Below, one piece after another: positions 1-11,788 of a stretch of 64,000 bases of DNA. The notes under the pieces are model-generated. The model ran no database searches. It saw only the letters and a list, made by a program, of their open reading frames with translations, and had not been told where the DNA came from. A program made the position numbers and the translations under genes. The stretch is from Chitinophagales bacterium (GTDB lineage: Bacteria > Bacteroidota > Bacteroidia > Chitinophagales > Chitinophagaceae). Every line of letters begins with the position of its first letter. Position 1 is the first letter of the stretch. The stretch is from assembly GCA_020636575.1 (NCBI GenBank), contig JACJXP010000003.1, forward strand, positions 62,001-126,000, given 5' to 3'.

Positions 1-1
1 C

Positions 2-1402
2 CATTGCATCTACGGCGGGTTTTATGTCGGAGAAGGAAATAATAAAATTCCAAATAAAGACGGAATAAGATTAGATGTAATTGAAGCATTAAAAAAATTG
101 AAAGTACCTGTTTTACGCTGGCCGGGTGGTTGTTTTGCAGACACCTATCATTGGAAAGACGGAGTTGGACCTAAGGCTGACAGGCCCTCTATGTTAAACG
201 TTTGGTGGGGCAATGTTAAAGAAGACAACAGTTTTGGGACAAATGAATTTTTGAATATGTGTGAAATGCTTGGTGCCGAACCTTACCTCAGTGGAAATGT
301 TGGCAGTGGTACTCCGCAAGAACTGGCTGATTGGGTTAAATACACAACTCACCCAAATGGCAGTAGCCCCATGACCGACCTGCGTGAAAAAAACGGCAGA
401 ACTGATCCATGGCATGTTAAATACTGGGGATTAGGTAATGAAGCATGGGGTTGCGGTGGAAATATGAAAGTAGAATACTATGCAAATGTATATCGCCAAT
501 ATGCCACATTCATGACTAACTGGAATAACAGCGACAAACTCTACCGTATAGCCTCAGGAGCTTCAGATGATGATTATCACTGGACCGAAGTATTAATGAA
601 AGAACTGCCACAGAATATGTTTGATGCCTTAGGTCTTCATCACTACTCTGTTATTAATTGGGGTAAAAAAGGATCATCCACTGATTTCTCAGAGGAAGAA
701 TATTTTACAACAATGCAAAGGGCTTTATTCATGGAAGAACTGGTATCAAAACACAGTGCTATTATGGACAAATATGATCCTCAAAAAAGAAAAGCGCTGG
801 CAGTTGATGAATGGGGCGGCTGGTATGATGTGGTACAGGGAACAAACGGGGCATTCCTTTTTCAGCAAAATACAATGCGTGACGCCATGATCGCCGGTTG
901 CACATTAAACATATTTAATAATCATTGTGACAGGGTAAAAATGGCCAACCTTGCCCAGATCATTAATGTGCTGCAGGCGGTGATACTTACTAAAGAGGAA
1001 AAAATGCTTGTAACTCCCACCTATCATGTTATGGAGATGTACAATGTTCACCAGGATGCATTAATGCTTCCACTCATGGTGTCAGGCAATGACTATACTT
1101 TCGAAGGGAAAAAACTTGAAGCGATCTCAGCCTCTGCATCAAAAGATAAAAATGGCGTTGTCCATATTTCTTTAGTGAATATTGATGCACATAATGATCA
1201 GTCAATAACGATTGATCTGGGAGATATAAATGCCAAATCAGTTACAGGCCGTATTCTCCATTCAGACAGGTTACAGGATCATAATACATTTGAAAATGCT
1301 GAAAAAATAAGACCAGCTTCATTCAACGGCGCCGGGCTAAAAAATAATACCCTATCTGTAAAATTACCTCCTTTCTCTGTTGTTGTATTAGAACTTAAAT
1401 AA
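2..1402 (+). CDS. GH51 alpha-L-arabinofuranosidase, 5' end cut by window edge
   Basis: Retaining exo-enzyme that removes alpha-L-arabinofuranosyl side chains from arabinoxylan or arabinan. The reading frame is open from base 2: the residues before the TTG at 98 (HCIYGGFYVGEG, then IPNKDGIR) are typical GH51 sequence running straight into VLRWPGGCFAD. The gene therefore begins left of the window and TTG 98 is not its start. The acid/base glutamate is in GNEAWGCGG (codon at 440) and the nucleophile glutamate in VDEWGGW (codon at 809), both standard for the family. The C-terminal beta-sandwich is complete, ending in VVVLELK. The next gene begins 15 nt after the stop, so this belongs to the same operon. 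The N-terminus and signal peptide cannot be seen. Confidence 0.93.
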   Translation, partial: HCIYGGFYVGEGNNKIPNKDGIRLDVIEALKKLKVPVLRWPGGCFADTYHWKDGVGPKADRPSMLNVWWGNVKEDNSFGTNEFLNMCEMLGAEPYLSGNVGSGTPQELADWVKYTTHPNGSSPMTDLREKNGRTDPWHVKYWGLGNEAWGCGGNMKVEYYANVYRQYATFMTNWNNSDKLYRIASGASDDDYHWTEVLMKELPQNMFDALGLHHYSVINWGKKGSSTDFSEEEYFTTMQRALFMEELVSKHSAIMDKYDPQKRKALAVDEWGGWYDVVQGTNGAFLFQQNTMRDAMIAGCTLNIFNNHCDRVKMANLAQIINVLQAVILTKEEKMLVTPTYHVMEMYNVHQDALMLPLMVSGNDYTFEGKKLEAISASASKDKNGVVHISLVNIDAHNDQSITIDLGDINAKSVTGRILHSDRLQDHNTFENAEKIRPASFNGAGLKNNTLSVKLPPFSVVVLELK

Positions 1403-3103
<1,701 letters not shown>

Positions 3104-3104
3104 A

Positions 3105-5492
3105 ATGCAGATTCGTTTCCTACATATTATTTTTCTTATCTCTGCAATGGCATACTACCATAACAGCCATGCGCAGGAAAAATTATACCCGAATGAATTC
3201 CCGTTGGGCGATGTGCAATTACTTAACGGCCCCTTCAAACATGCAAGAGATCTTAATATAGAAGTGTTGCTGGAATATGATGTTGACAGACTGTTGGCAG
3301 GCTATCGCAAAGAAGCCGGGTTACCCGCAAAAGACTCAAGCTTTAAAAACTGGGATGGATTAGATGGACATGTAGCAGGTCATTATCTCTCGGCGCTTGC
3401 CATGAATTATGCCGCCACCAAAAATGCAGAATGCAAAAAGAGAATGTTATATGTGCTTGATGAATTAATGCAATGTCAACAGGCAAATACAATACATCAT
3501 GCAGCATGGGGCAAAGGATATGTGGGAGCTGTTCCTAACAGCCAAACAATATGGAGCACTTTTCAAAAAGGAGATTTTGCCGCTTTCAGATCAGCCTGGG
3601 TTCCATTTTACAACATACATAAAATGTATGCAGGGTTGAGAGATGCATGGCTATACACAGGCAATGCTGAAGCAAAAGCTATGTTTCTCTCTTTTTGTGA
3701 TTGGGGAACCTCCATGATCGAAAATTTAAACGACACGCAATTGCAATCGGTTTTGGATATTGAACACGGCGGCATGAATGAAGTATTTGCAGATGCTTAC
3801 CAGATCACCCGCAATAAAAAATATTTGACTACTGCAGAACGGTTTTCGCATCACCAGTTGCTGGATGCAATGGAAAAAGGCTTTGACAACCTGGATAATA
3901 AACATGCCAATACACAAGTACCCAAAGCAATCGGTTTTGCAAGGATTGGTGAAGTGAGTAATAATAATGCCTACAAAAATGCTGGTGATTTTTTCTGGCA
4001 AACTGTTACTGGCAACCGCACACTAGCATTTGGCGGCAATAGCAGAAGAGAATTTTTTCCGGCAGTTGCTTCCTGCACAGATTTTATTAATGATGTCGAA
4101 GGACCTGAATCATGTAACACTTACAACATGCTTAAACTGACAGAAGATCTTTTTCGGATCAACCCATCAGTAAAGTATATTGATTTTTATGAAAGGGCTT
4201 TGTACAATCATATCCTTTCAACACAACATCCCGGAAATGGTGGCTATGTGTATTTCACTCCGGCAAGACCAAACAGCTATAGAGTTTATTCAGCACCTAA
4301 TGAAGCGATGTGGTGTTGCGTGGGCAGCGGCATGGAAAATCATGGCAAATACAATGAATTTATCTATACGCATCAGCATGATTCTTTATTCCTGAATTTA
4401 TTTATTGCATCAACACTTAACTGGAAAGAGAAAGGAATAAGACTGAAACAGGAAACAAACTTCCCTTACGAAGAACAAACCAAACTGACCATTACAGAAG
4501 GCACCGGTAAGTTTAAACTGATGATCCGTTATCCCTCATGGATTTCAGATAGCGCATTAACAGTTTTGGTGAATGGGAAAGCATTCACAGTAACAGATCA
4601 CCACTCTTCTTACGTAGTAATTGAAAGAACATGGAAAAAGGGTGATGTGATCAATGTTTCATTACCCATGCAGAATACTGTTGAACATTTGCCTAATGTA
4701 CCCAACTATATTGCCATTCTTCATGGTCCGATTGTGCTGGCCGCCAAAACAGGCACGGAAGATCTAAGAGGATTAATTGCCAATGATAGCCGCTGGGGAC
4801 ATATCCCTTCCGGCAAACGTTTACCACTGGATAAAGCGCCGATTTTAATCAACGATGATATTAATGCCATCGCAAAAGAATTAGTTCCGGTTAAAAATAA
4901 TCCTTTGCATTTTACTTTTTCCAATGTAAAGATGATCAACCCGGTGAAGATTGAGCTTGAACCATTTTATAAGGTCCATGATTCCCGTTACATGCTGTAT
5001 TGGATGGCATTAACGAATACACAATATCAATCTTACATCGATTCTCTTTCAAAAATTGAAAAGGAAAAAATGGATTTGCAAAACCGAACTATTGATTTTG
5101 TAGCGCCAGGTGAACAACAACCGGAAGCAGATCATTTTATTCAGCAATCCATTTCAAGAACAGGTAATAGTCAAAACCAATTCTGGCGGGATGCAGGTAA
5201 TGGTGGCTATTTCAGTTATAGCATGAACACCAATGGCGAAACTGATTTATCACTCATTGTTCGCTACTGGGGAGCTGAATGGGGCAGCAGGAAATTTGAC
5301 ATCTATATAGATGATGAAAAGCTGGTAACAGAAAATAATACAGGGAGGTGGAACCGTTCAGAATTTTTTGATGTAACATATAAGATCCCTGCGTCCATAA
5401 TTAAAGAAAAGAAAAGCATCCGTGTAAAATTTCAGGCATTGCCTGGAAATACTGCCGGAGCTGTTTATTATATCCGTCTCGTACGGCAATAA
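3105..5492 (+). CDS. GH127 beta-L-arabinofuranosidase (DUF1680)
   Basis: Secreted enzyme (signal peptide about 1-23, ending SHAQ) of the DUF1680/GH127 family, whose characterised members remove beta-L-arabinofuranose using a zinc-bound cysteine nucleophile. The signature is intact: Glu335 and Cys337 in ESCNTYNMLKL, and Cys404-Cys405 in WCCVGSGMENHGKYNEF. The (alpha/alpha)6 barrel takes up about residues 30-420, followed by beta-sandwich domains; at 795 residues it has the longer Bacteroidota-type C-terminus. With GH51 upstream it suggests that both alpha- and beta-linked arabinofuranose occur on the target glycan. Other GH127 members act on unusual pectic sugars, so the specificity is inferred. 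Confidence 0.88.
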   Translation: MQIRFLHIIFLISAMAYYHNSHAQEKLYPNEFPLGDVQLLNGPFKHARDLNIEVLLEYDVDRLLAGYRKEAGLPAKDSSFKNWDGLDGHVAGHYLSALAMNYAATKNAECKKRMLYVLDELMQCQQANTIHHAAWGKGYVGAVPNSQTIWSTFQKGDFAAFRSAWVPFYNIHKMYAGLRDAWLYTGNAEAKAMFLSFCDWGTSMIENLNDTQLQSVLDIEHGGMNEVFADAYQITRNKKYLTTAERFSHHQLLDAMEKGFDNLDNKHANTQVPKAIGFARIGEVSNNNAYKNAGDFFWQTVTGNRTLAFGGNSRREFFPAVASCTDFINDVEGPESCNTYNMLKLTEDLFRINPSVKYIDFYERALYNHILSTQHPGNGGYVYFTPARPNSYRVYSAPNEAMWCCVGSGMENHGKYNEFIYTHQHDSLFLNLFIASTLNWKEKGIRLKQETNFPYEEQTKLTITEGTGKFKLMIRYPSWISDSALTVLVNGKAFTVTDHHSSYVVIERTWKKGDVINVSLPMQNTVEHLPNVPNYIAILHGPIVLAAKTGTEDLRGLIANDSRWGHIPSGKRLPLDKAPILINDDINAIAKELVPVKNNPLHFTFSNVKMINPVKIELEPFYKVHDSRYMLYWMALTNTQYQSYIDSLSKIEKEKMDLQNRTIDFVAPGEQQPEADHFIQQSISRTGNSQNQFWRDAGNGGYFSYSMNTNGETDLSLIVRYWGAEWGSRKFDIYIDDEKLVTENNTGRWNRSEFFDVTYKIPASIIKEKKSIRVKFQALPGNTAGAVYYIRLVRQ

Positions 5493-5512
5493 AAAATAAC
5501 AACTGATATAAC

Positions 5513-7063
5513 ATGAGAAATTTTTTAACATCATTTCTCCTTGCTTTGTCATTTACCCATGTGATGGGGCAAAAATTCCATAGCGATAATGGCAATGGAA
5601 CTTACACAAACCCTGTAATCGCTGCAGACTTCCCCGATCCCGATGTTATCCTGGTTAATGATACATATTATATGGTATCAACAACCATGTTTATTTTTCC
5701 GGGTGTCACCATTATCAAATCAAAAGACCTGGTAAACTGGGAGTATTGCAGCAATGCCGTTCCCCGTTTTGATGTAAGCAAATGTTATAACCTTGATAGC
5801 TGTAACAGGTACCGGCATGGTCAATGGGCTACCAGCCTTAAATACAATAATGGCAAATTCTATTTGTTGTTCATCACTTTGGATGAAGGCGGCTTTTTGG
5901 GCATGGCTGAAAAAGCTGAGGGCCCCTGGGAGATCAGAAAACTACCCAAAGGATTTTATGACCCGGGGCTTTTCTTTGACGAGGATGGCAAAATATATGT
6001 AGCGCATGGCTACGGAAAAATATCTATCACAGAACTGAATCCGGATTTCTCTCCAAAAACAAACGACTCACTGGTTTATACCGGAAATATCCGCGGCGGT
6101 TTGGAAGGCATGCATGTATACAGGATCAATAGTTATTATTATCTCTATGGCACTTATGGGGGAAGAGATGGGATACAGGTAGCCTTACGTTCAAAAAATA
6201 TTTATGGCCCTTACGAACAAAAAGTAGTTATTTATGACACTACCAAAGGAATCAACTTTGGCATTCACCAGGGCGCATTAATAAAAACACAAAGTGGTGA
6301 ATGGTGGACGATGTTGTTTGTTGACAGCGGGCCTTTCGGCCGTTTTCCATCTTTACAACCCGTAACATGGAAAGATGGCTGGCCAATGGTTGGTATAAAT
6401 GGAAAAGCTGTTACTACATACAAAAAACCAAACGTCAAAAAAACATATCCTGTTAAAACATTTCCCACGTCTGATGAATTTAATAGTAAAACATTGGGTA
6501 TGCAGTGGGGTTGGAATCACAATCCAGATCCGACCAACTGGTCACTACTGCAAAGACCCGGACATTTAAGAATAACTGCTGGCAAAGTGGTGACTAATCT
6601 TCGTGAAGCAACAAATATGCTTACTCAAAGATCATTTACCTATTATGATGATGCGTATGCCACTGCTGTAACGACAAAACTGGATGCTACGAAAATGAAA
6701 GATGGCGATGTAGCTGGCTTGGCTGTTTTCCAGGATCCGTATGCCTATATCGGTATTAAACAAATAAACGGAACAAAATATATTGTGATGGTGAATAATG
6801 GCAAAATGATAGACTCCATAGCCATTGATCAATCCATGATCTATTTCCGCACCATAGCGTCAAATGCAACAAATAAGGCAAACTTTCAATACAGTCTTGA
6901 CGGGAATACTTATTTGCCTTTAGGCAATGAGCTAAGGATGCGTTTCAGTCTGACAATTTTTACAGGAAATAAATTTTGCCTTTTTAATTATCCAACAGAA
7001 CAAATTGGCGGATATGTTGACTTTGACTGGTTCAGGATGAAGCCATACAAACTAAATAACTAA
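5513..7063 (+). CDS. GH43 beta-xylosidase/alpha-L-arabinofuranosidase
   Basis: Signal peptide 1-20 (ending VMGQ), then a five-bladed propeller of family 43. The catalytic base is Asp39 in ADFPDPD, the pKa-setting aspartate lies in the PGLFFDEDGKIY region and the general acid is Glu198 in GGLEGMHVY. Residues about 325-515 form the C-terminal concanavalin-like domain usual in beta-xylosidase-type GH43 proteins. Inverting hydrolysis of xylo-oligosaccharides or arabinose branches is expected in the periplasm or at the cell surface. It lies 20 nt after GH127. Xylosidase and arabinofuranosidase specificity cannot be separated by reading. Confidence 0.9.
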   Translation: MRNFLTSFLLALSFTHVMGQKFHSDNGNGTYTNPVIAADFPDPDVILVNDTYYMVSTTMFIFPGVTIIKSKDLVNWEYCSNAVPRFDVSKCYNLDSCNRYRHGQWATSLKYNNGKFYLLFITLDEGGFLGMAEKAEGPWEIRKLPKGFYDPGLFFDEDGKIYVAHGYGKISITELNPDFSPKTNDSLVYTGNIRGGLEGMHVYRINSYYYLYGTYGGRDGIQVALRSKNIYGPYEQKVVIYDTTKGINFGIHQGALIKTQSGEWWTMLFVDSGPFGRFPSLQPVTWKDGWPMVGINGKAVTTYKKPNVKKTYPVKTFPTSDEFNSKTLGMQWGWNHNPDPTNWSLLQRPGHLRITAGKVVTNLREATNMLTQRSFTYYDDAYATAVTTKLDATKMKDGDVAGLAVFQDPYAYIGIKQINGTKYIVMVNNGKMIDSIAIDQSMIYFRTIASNATNKANFQYSLDGNTYLPLGNELRMRFSLTIFTGNKFCLFNYPTEQIGGYVDFDWFRMKPYKLNN

Positions 7064-7081
7064 ACTCATAAAATATTGGCT

Positions 7082-9625
7082 ATGGGAATACGAATATTTC
7101 GCAAAAGACATTTTTCAATGTTAAGCTTAATCATCTGTATAACTTTTTCGTCAAATATTGTCTTTGCGCAAAAGCCGGTGATCAATGACTCAGGATACTT
7201 TGAAAGGCGGGGTGTAAATGTGATTGTTTTCAATAGCCAGTATAACGGATTGTTCTTTGACGAAAAAACAGCAGGTATAGAACTCATACATCACGGTGTC
7301 AGAACAGGTACAGGTGGCGCTATCCGCTTACAAAATACACCAGAACAATGGGACCTGGTTCCAATGCTTGTAAGCCGAAATGTTGATAAAAAGAATAACA
7401 GCATTGATGTAACACTTCGCTACAGAGAATATGATTTTGATAGTAGAATTAATGTAACATCAAAAGGAAATGGTGTAGAGATCAGTGTTTACCTTGACAA
7501 ACCTTTGCCTGAAAAGTTACAGGGAAATGCAGGATTCAATTTTGAATTTTTACCGGCATCCTATTTTGAAAAAAGTTATTTGGCTGATGGTAACCCGGGA
7601 AATTTTCCATTATACCCTTCCAGCAATACAAAAATTGAGAAGGCGGACAATAAGATCCCGCAGTTCAACGGTTACAACACATTTGATGACAGGGGCAAAA
7701 AAGAATTCATAATACCGCAACCCCTAGCTCAAGCTAAAACCTTCGTCCTTGCACCCGAAGACCCGGAACGAATGGTTAAGATCCAATCTGATGCAGGGCT
7801 AATGTTATTTGACGGTCGTAACCTGGCGCAAAATGGATGGTATATTATTCGAAGTTTATTACCCTCTAACAAAACAGGTAAGGTACTGACATGGTACCTG
7901 GAACCTAATTCTATTCCTAACTGGATAAGAAAACCCAATATCGGGTTTTCACAGGTTGGTTATCGCCCTTCTCAGCAAAAAACCGCTGTGATCGAACTTG
8001 ATAAAAACGATACTCCATTAAAAACAGCATCTCTTTTCCAGGTAACCGCAGATGGTAAATACATAGAGAAACTAAAAGCTGACACAAAACCGTGGGGACA
8101 ATATTTACGCTATAAATATGTAAAATTTGATTTCAGCAAGGTTAAAGATGCAGGAGTTTATTTTATACAGTATGGTGATCATAAGACAAATACTTTCTCA
8201 ATTGCTGATAATGTGTACGAAAAGATCTGGCATCCAACTCTGGACGTTTGGTTTCCTGTGGCAATGGACCATATGCAGGTGAATGAGGCCTACCGGGTTT
8301 GGCATGGCGCTTCGTATTTAGATGATGCATTGCAGGCGCCAACAAATATTGACCATTTTGATGGCTATCGCATGGGTGATACAACTGATACCAGGTATAA
8401 ACCTTTTGAACGGATCCCCGGACTTGATATAGGTGGTTGGTATGATGCAGGCGATTTTGATATACAAACGGGATCACATTGCAGCGCCGTATTGAATCTC
8501 ACCGACACCTGGGAAAACTTCAGGCTCAGCCGTGATGAAACCTATGTTGATTATCCAACCCGTTATGTTGACATTCACCGTCCTGACGGCAAACCGGATA
8601 TTTTGCAACAGATCGAACATGGCACATTGAACCTGGTAGCCCAGGTAAAAAATATTGGGCACCCTGTGAGAGGAATTGTAGTTCCAAATCTTCATCAATA
8701 TCATCATTTGGGAGATGCATCAACTGAAACAGATAATCTTCCTTACAACCCTAATCTCAAACCTTTTGAAACCGATGGAAAGTCAAGCGGCATCATGGAT
8801 GATCGCTGGGCATTTACAGAACGTAATAGTTTTTTAGATTACTTCACCGCATCTGCACTTGCAGCAGCCAGCCGTGCCTTAAAAAGTCATAACGATACAT
8901 TATCTGCACAGGCATTACACTATGCAGAAAAACTTTGGAATGAAAATACCAATGTGAATAAACCCAATACTACCGGTTTTGATACACGGATAAGGCAAAA
9001 CCAGGAAATGGGGGCGGCATTGCAATTATATCTTACTACAAAAGATGAGAAATATGCACAGAAATTCAAAGAAGCGATATGGTCCGTACTCGACAGGAAT
9101 GTAATGTTTGGGATAAGAACAGCACTGCAGGCATACCCTTTCATGGATAAAGCATACCAGGATAAATTAAAAGAATACGTTACAAAGTATAAAACGGCAT
9201 GTGATGAATATGACACACAAAATCCTTATGGTGTGCCCATAGCTGCTGGTGGCTGGGGAGGTAGTGGTGGAGTAGTAAACTTTGCTGTTACCAATTATTA
9301 CGCAAACAAATTCTATCCCGATATCATAAACCAGGAATATATTTATAAGGGATTGGGCTACATTTTTGGTTGCCATCCATATTCAAACCTTTCCTTTGTT
9401 TCAACAGTAGGAACAAGATCAAAAAAGATCACTTATGGTAACAACCGGGCTGATTTTACATTTATTGCCGGTGGTATTGTACCTGGCATTTTGATATTGA
9501 AACCAGATTTTCCGGAGAACAAAGAAGACTGGCCTTTTTTGTGGGGCGAAAATGAAGTAACCGTAGGTGGATGTGCCAGCTATATCTTTTTAGGTGCCGC
9601 TGTTGCTGGAATGGAAAAAGATTAA
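7082..9625 (+). CDS. GH9 endo-beta-1,4-glucanase with N-terminal Ig-like domain
   Basis: Start set at ATG 7082, which gives a good signal peptide (MGIRIFRKRHF, then a hydrophobic stretch to VFAQ); an in-frame TTG at 7076 is less likely. Residues about 30-280 resemble no family I can name with certainty. About 280-375 is the CelD_N-type Ig domain (GFSQVGYRP start). About 380-845 is the GH9 (alpha/alpha)6 barrel with GGWYDAGDFD (Asp455, Asp458) and the proton donor Glu825 in GENEV. GH9 enzymes are inverting endoglucanases on cellulose, mixed-linkage glucan or xyloglucan; some act on glucomannan. In a xylan-directed operon it may clear attached beta-glucan. At about 848 residues it is longer than simple GH9 enzymes because of the N-terminal extension. 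Confidence 0.87.
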   Translation: MGIRIFRKRHFSMLSLIICITFSSNIVFAQKPVINDSGYFERRGVNVIVFNSQYNGLFFDEKTAGIELIHHGVRTGTGGAIRLQNTPEQWDLVPMLVSRNVDKKNNSIDVTLRYREYDFDSRINVTSKGNGVEISVYLDKPLPEKLQGNAGFNFEFLPASYFEKSYLADGNPGNFPLYPSSNTKIEKADNKIPQFNGYNTFDDRGKKEFIIPQPLAQAKTFVLAPEDPERMVKIQSDAGLMLFDGRNLAQNGWYIIRSLLPSNKTGKVLTWYLEPNSIPNWIRKPNIGFSQVGYRPSQQKTAVIELDKNDTPLKTASLFQVTADGKYIEKLKADTKPWGQYLRYKYVKFDFSKVKDAGVYFIQYGDHKTNTFSIADNVYEKIWHPTLDVWFPVAMDHMQVNEAYRVWHGASYLDDALQAPTNIDHFDGYRMGDTTDTRYKPFERIPGLDIGGWYDAGDFDIQTGSHCSAVLNLTDTWENFRLSRDETYVDYPTRYVDIHRPDGKPDILQQIEHGTLNLVAQVKNIGHPVRGIVVPNLHQYHHLGDASTETDNLPYNPNLKPFETDGKSSGIMDDRWAFTERNSFLDYFTASALAAASRALKSHNDTLSAQALHYAEKLWNENTNVNKPNTTGFDTRIRQNQEMGAALQLYLTTKDEKYAQKFKEAIWSVLDRNVMFGIRTALQAYPFMDKAYQDKLKEYVTKYKTACDEYDTQNPYGVPIAAGGWGGSGGVVNFAVTNYYANKFYPDIINQEYIYKGLGYIFGCHPYSNLSFVSTVGTRSKKITYGNNRADFTFIAGGIVPGILILKPDFPENKEDWPFLWGENEVTVGGCASYIFLGAAVAGMEKD

Positions 9626-9701
9626 TGAATACTAATTAAGAAATGAAGTTTATCGGTACAGGTTATATAAAACTTGAATGAATTAAGCTCAATAATATAA
9701 A

Positions 9702-11777
9702 ATGAAAAATCTCTTACTTTCTTCCGCACTTATACTATCAGGTATCTGCCAGGCCCAATTTAACCCTGCATGGCAAGGGAAAAAATGTGCTGTAGTTATT
9801 ACTTATGATGATGGTTATGACCAACAATTGGACAATGCCTTGCCACTACTGGATTCTTTGGGATTAAAAGCCACTTTCTACATCAGCGCATATAACCAGG
9901 CAGTTAAAACAAGACTAGAAGAATGGAAAAATGCTGCCGCAAACGGGCATGAGTTAGGTAATCATACATTGTATCATCCCTGTATCGGTGGAACTGGCAG
10001 AGAGTGGGTGAAGCCGGAATATGATCTTAGAAATTATACCGCAGCAAGAATGGTGGATGAGATCAGGATGGAAAATGTATTCCTCCAAACGTTGGACGGG
10101 AAAACCGAAAGAACTTTTGCCTTCACTTGTGCTGATACCAAGGCTGGCGGTGTTGATTTCAGCGGCCAGATAAAAAACGATTTTGTGGCTTTACGATCTG
10201 TAAGAAATGAAATGCACAAGATAAACGAGGTGGACCCGGATAATTTGGATTGCTATATGGTAAACAATACCTCTGCCGAAGAAATGATCGGTTGGGTAAA
10301 AAAAGCTATGGAAACAAACTCTTTGATGGTAATACTCTTTCATGGTGTAGGCGGTGGCAATAGCCTGGATGTTTCTTTACCCGCCCATAGAGAATTTCTG
10401 AATTTCCTGAAACAAAATGAAAAAGATATTATGATCGCCCCGATGATCACAGTCGCGGAGCATATCAGAACATGGCAGGAAAGGGATATGGCAATAAAAA
10501 AGCAGCAGGAAGGTACACAAGCTGATTATAATAATATGCTTGCCCAGCTAAAAATCCCTATGAGTGCAAAACGTCCCGGGCCATCAGGCAATCCTTCTGC
10601 ACCCAACGCTGCCAATTCAGATGAATCAAAAGCTACGCAATACACATCTTTACCCGATCCATTAAAATTTAAAAACGGGAAAAAAGTAACTTCAGAAAAA
10701 CTATGGTGGAACAAACGGAGGCCTGAGATCGTAGAAGAGTTTGATAAGGAGATCTATGGCCGTGTTCCTAAGAATACGCCAAAAGTGAACTGGGAAGTAG
10801 TAAGCAGCTATGATACCAGTTTTGGAAACATGCAAGGATTAGCAAAAAACCTGGTGGGCCATGTTGATAATTCAATGTATCCTGACATAAAAGTGGATAT
10901 ACAACTTACACTGGTAACTCCCAAAAATGCAAGTAAACCTGTTCCGGTGATCATGGAATTCGGCTTTATTTTTCCAAGAGGATTTCGTTTCCCGTCACCT
11001 CCTTCCGGAACTCCGGTTTTAAAAAGCTGGCAGGAACAATTGCTTGAAAAAGACTGGGGTTTCGCAATCCTGGTTCCAACAAGTTACCAGGCCGATAATG
11101 GTGCTGGCTTAACAGAAGGTATTATAGGTTTATGCAACAAAGGGCAATTTCGTAAGCCCGACGATTGGGGTGCATTAAGAGCCTGGGCCTGGGGAGCCAG
11201 CCGTGCTATTGATTATTTTGAGACAGATAAAAATGTAGATGCAAAAAGAATAGGTATTGAAGGCCTCTCAAGATATGGAAAGGCCGCAGTGGTTACTATG
11301 GCTTATGAACCAAGGATAGCCATAGGTTTTATAGGTTCATCAGGCGCAGGAGGAACAAAAATTCTTCGTCGCATTTTTGGTGAGCAGGTAGAAAACCTGG
11401 CTTCTTCAGGAGGTTATCATTGGTTTGCCGGAAACTTCATTAAATATGCCTGCAATCCGCTAAATCAAAACGACCTGCCTGTCGATGCTCATGAGTTAGT
11501 AGCTCTTTGTGCCCCTCGTCCTGTATTCATTAGTTCAGGTTCCCCAAAAGTTGAAGGCCAATGGGTGGATGCAAAAGGTATGTTCTTAGGTGGTGCTTAT
11601 GCTGCCCCGGTTTATGAACTAATGGGTAAAAAAGGATATAGAACTATGGAGTTCCCACCGCTTGAAACCACTTTGACAGATGGCGATATTGCATGGAGAC
11701 AACACAGCGGAGGACATACCACCGGACCCAACTGGCCTACTTTTATTGAATGGGCAAGCCGTTATTTAGATAAATAA
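9702..11777 (+). CDS. CE4 deacetylase-CE15 glucuronoyl esterase fusion
   Basis: Signal peptide 1-18. Residues about 25-270 are a NodB-type polysaccharide deacetylase: TYDDG with Asp36/Asp37, and the metal histidines His88 and His92 in HELGNHTLYHP. A linker rich in Ala, Pro and Asn (about 280-315) leads to a CE15 domain (about 320-691) with nucleophile motif GLSRYGKAA (Ser523), an aspartate in PVDAHEL (Asp595) matching the alternative bacterial acid position, and His672 in SGGHTTGPNW. The usual Glu just after the nucleophile strand is Ser here (GSSGAGG). CE15 enzymes cleave the ester between lignin alcohols and 4-O-methylglucuronate on xylan; CE4 removes acetyl groups. One chain would thus attack two xylan ester types. 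Most other CE15 proteins I know are single-domain or fused to other modules. Confidence 0.85.
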   Translation: MKNLLLSSALILSGICQAQFNPAWQGKKCAVVITYDDGYDQQLDNALPLLDSLGLKATFYISAYNQAVKTRLEEWKNAAANGHELGNHTLYHPCIGGTGREWVKPEYDLRNYTAARMVDEIRMENVFLQTLDGKTERTFAFTCADTKAGGVDFSGQIKNDFVALRSVRNEMHKINEVDPDNLDCYMVNNTSAEEMIGWVKKAMETNSLMVILFHGVGGGNSLDVSLPAHREFLNFLKQNEKDIMIAPMITVAEHIRTWQERDMAIKKQQEGTQADYNNMLAQLKIPMSAKRPGPSGNPSAPNAANSDESKATQYTSLPDPLKFKNGKKVTSEKLWWNKRRPEIVEEFDKEIYGRVPKNTPKVNWEVVSSYDTSFGNMQGLAKNLVGHVDNSMYPDIKVDIQLTLVTPKNASKPVPVIMEFGFIFPRGFRFPSPPSGTPVLKSWQEQLLEKDWGFAILVPTSYQADNGAGLTEGIIGLCNKGQFRKPDDWGALRAWAWGASRAIDYFETDKNVDAKRIGIEGLSRYGKAAVVTMAYEPRIAIGFIGSSGAGGTKILRRIFGEQVENLASSGGYHWFAGNFIKYACNPLNQNDLPVDAHELVALCAPRPVFISSGSPKVEGQWVDAKGMFLGGAYAAPVYELMGKKGYRTMEFPPLETTLTDGDIAWRQHSGGHTTGPNWPTFIEWASRYLDK

Positions 11778-11788
11778 AAAATTTACTT

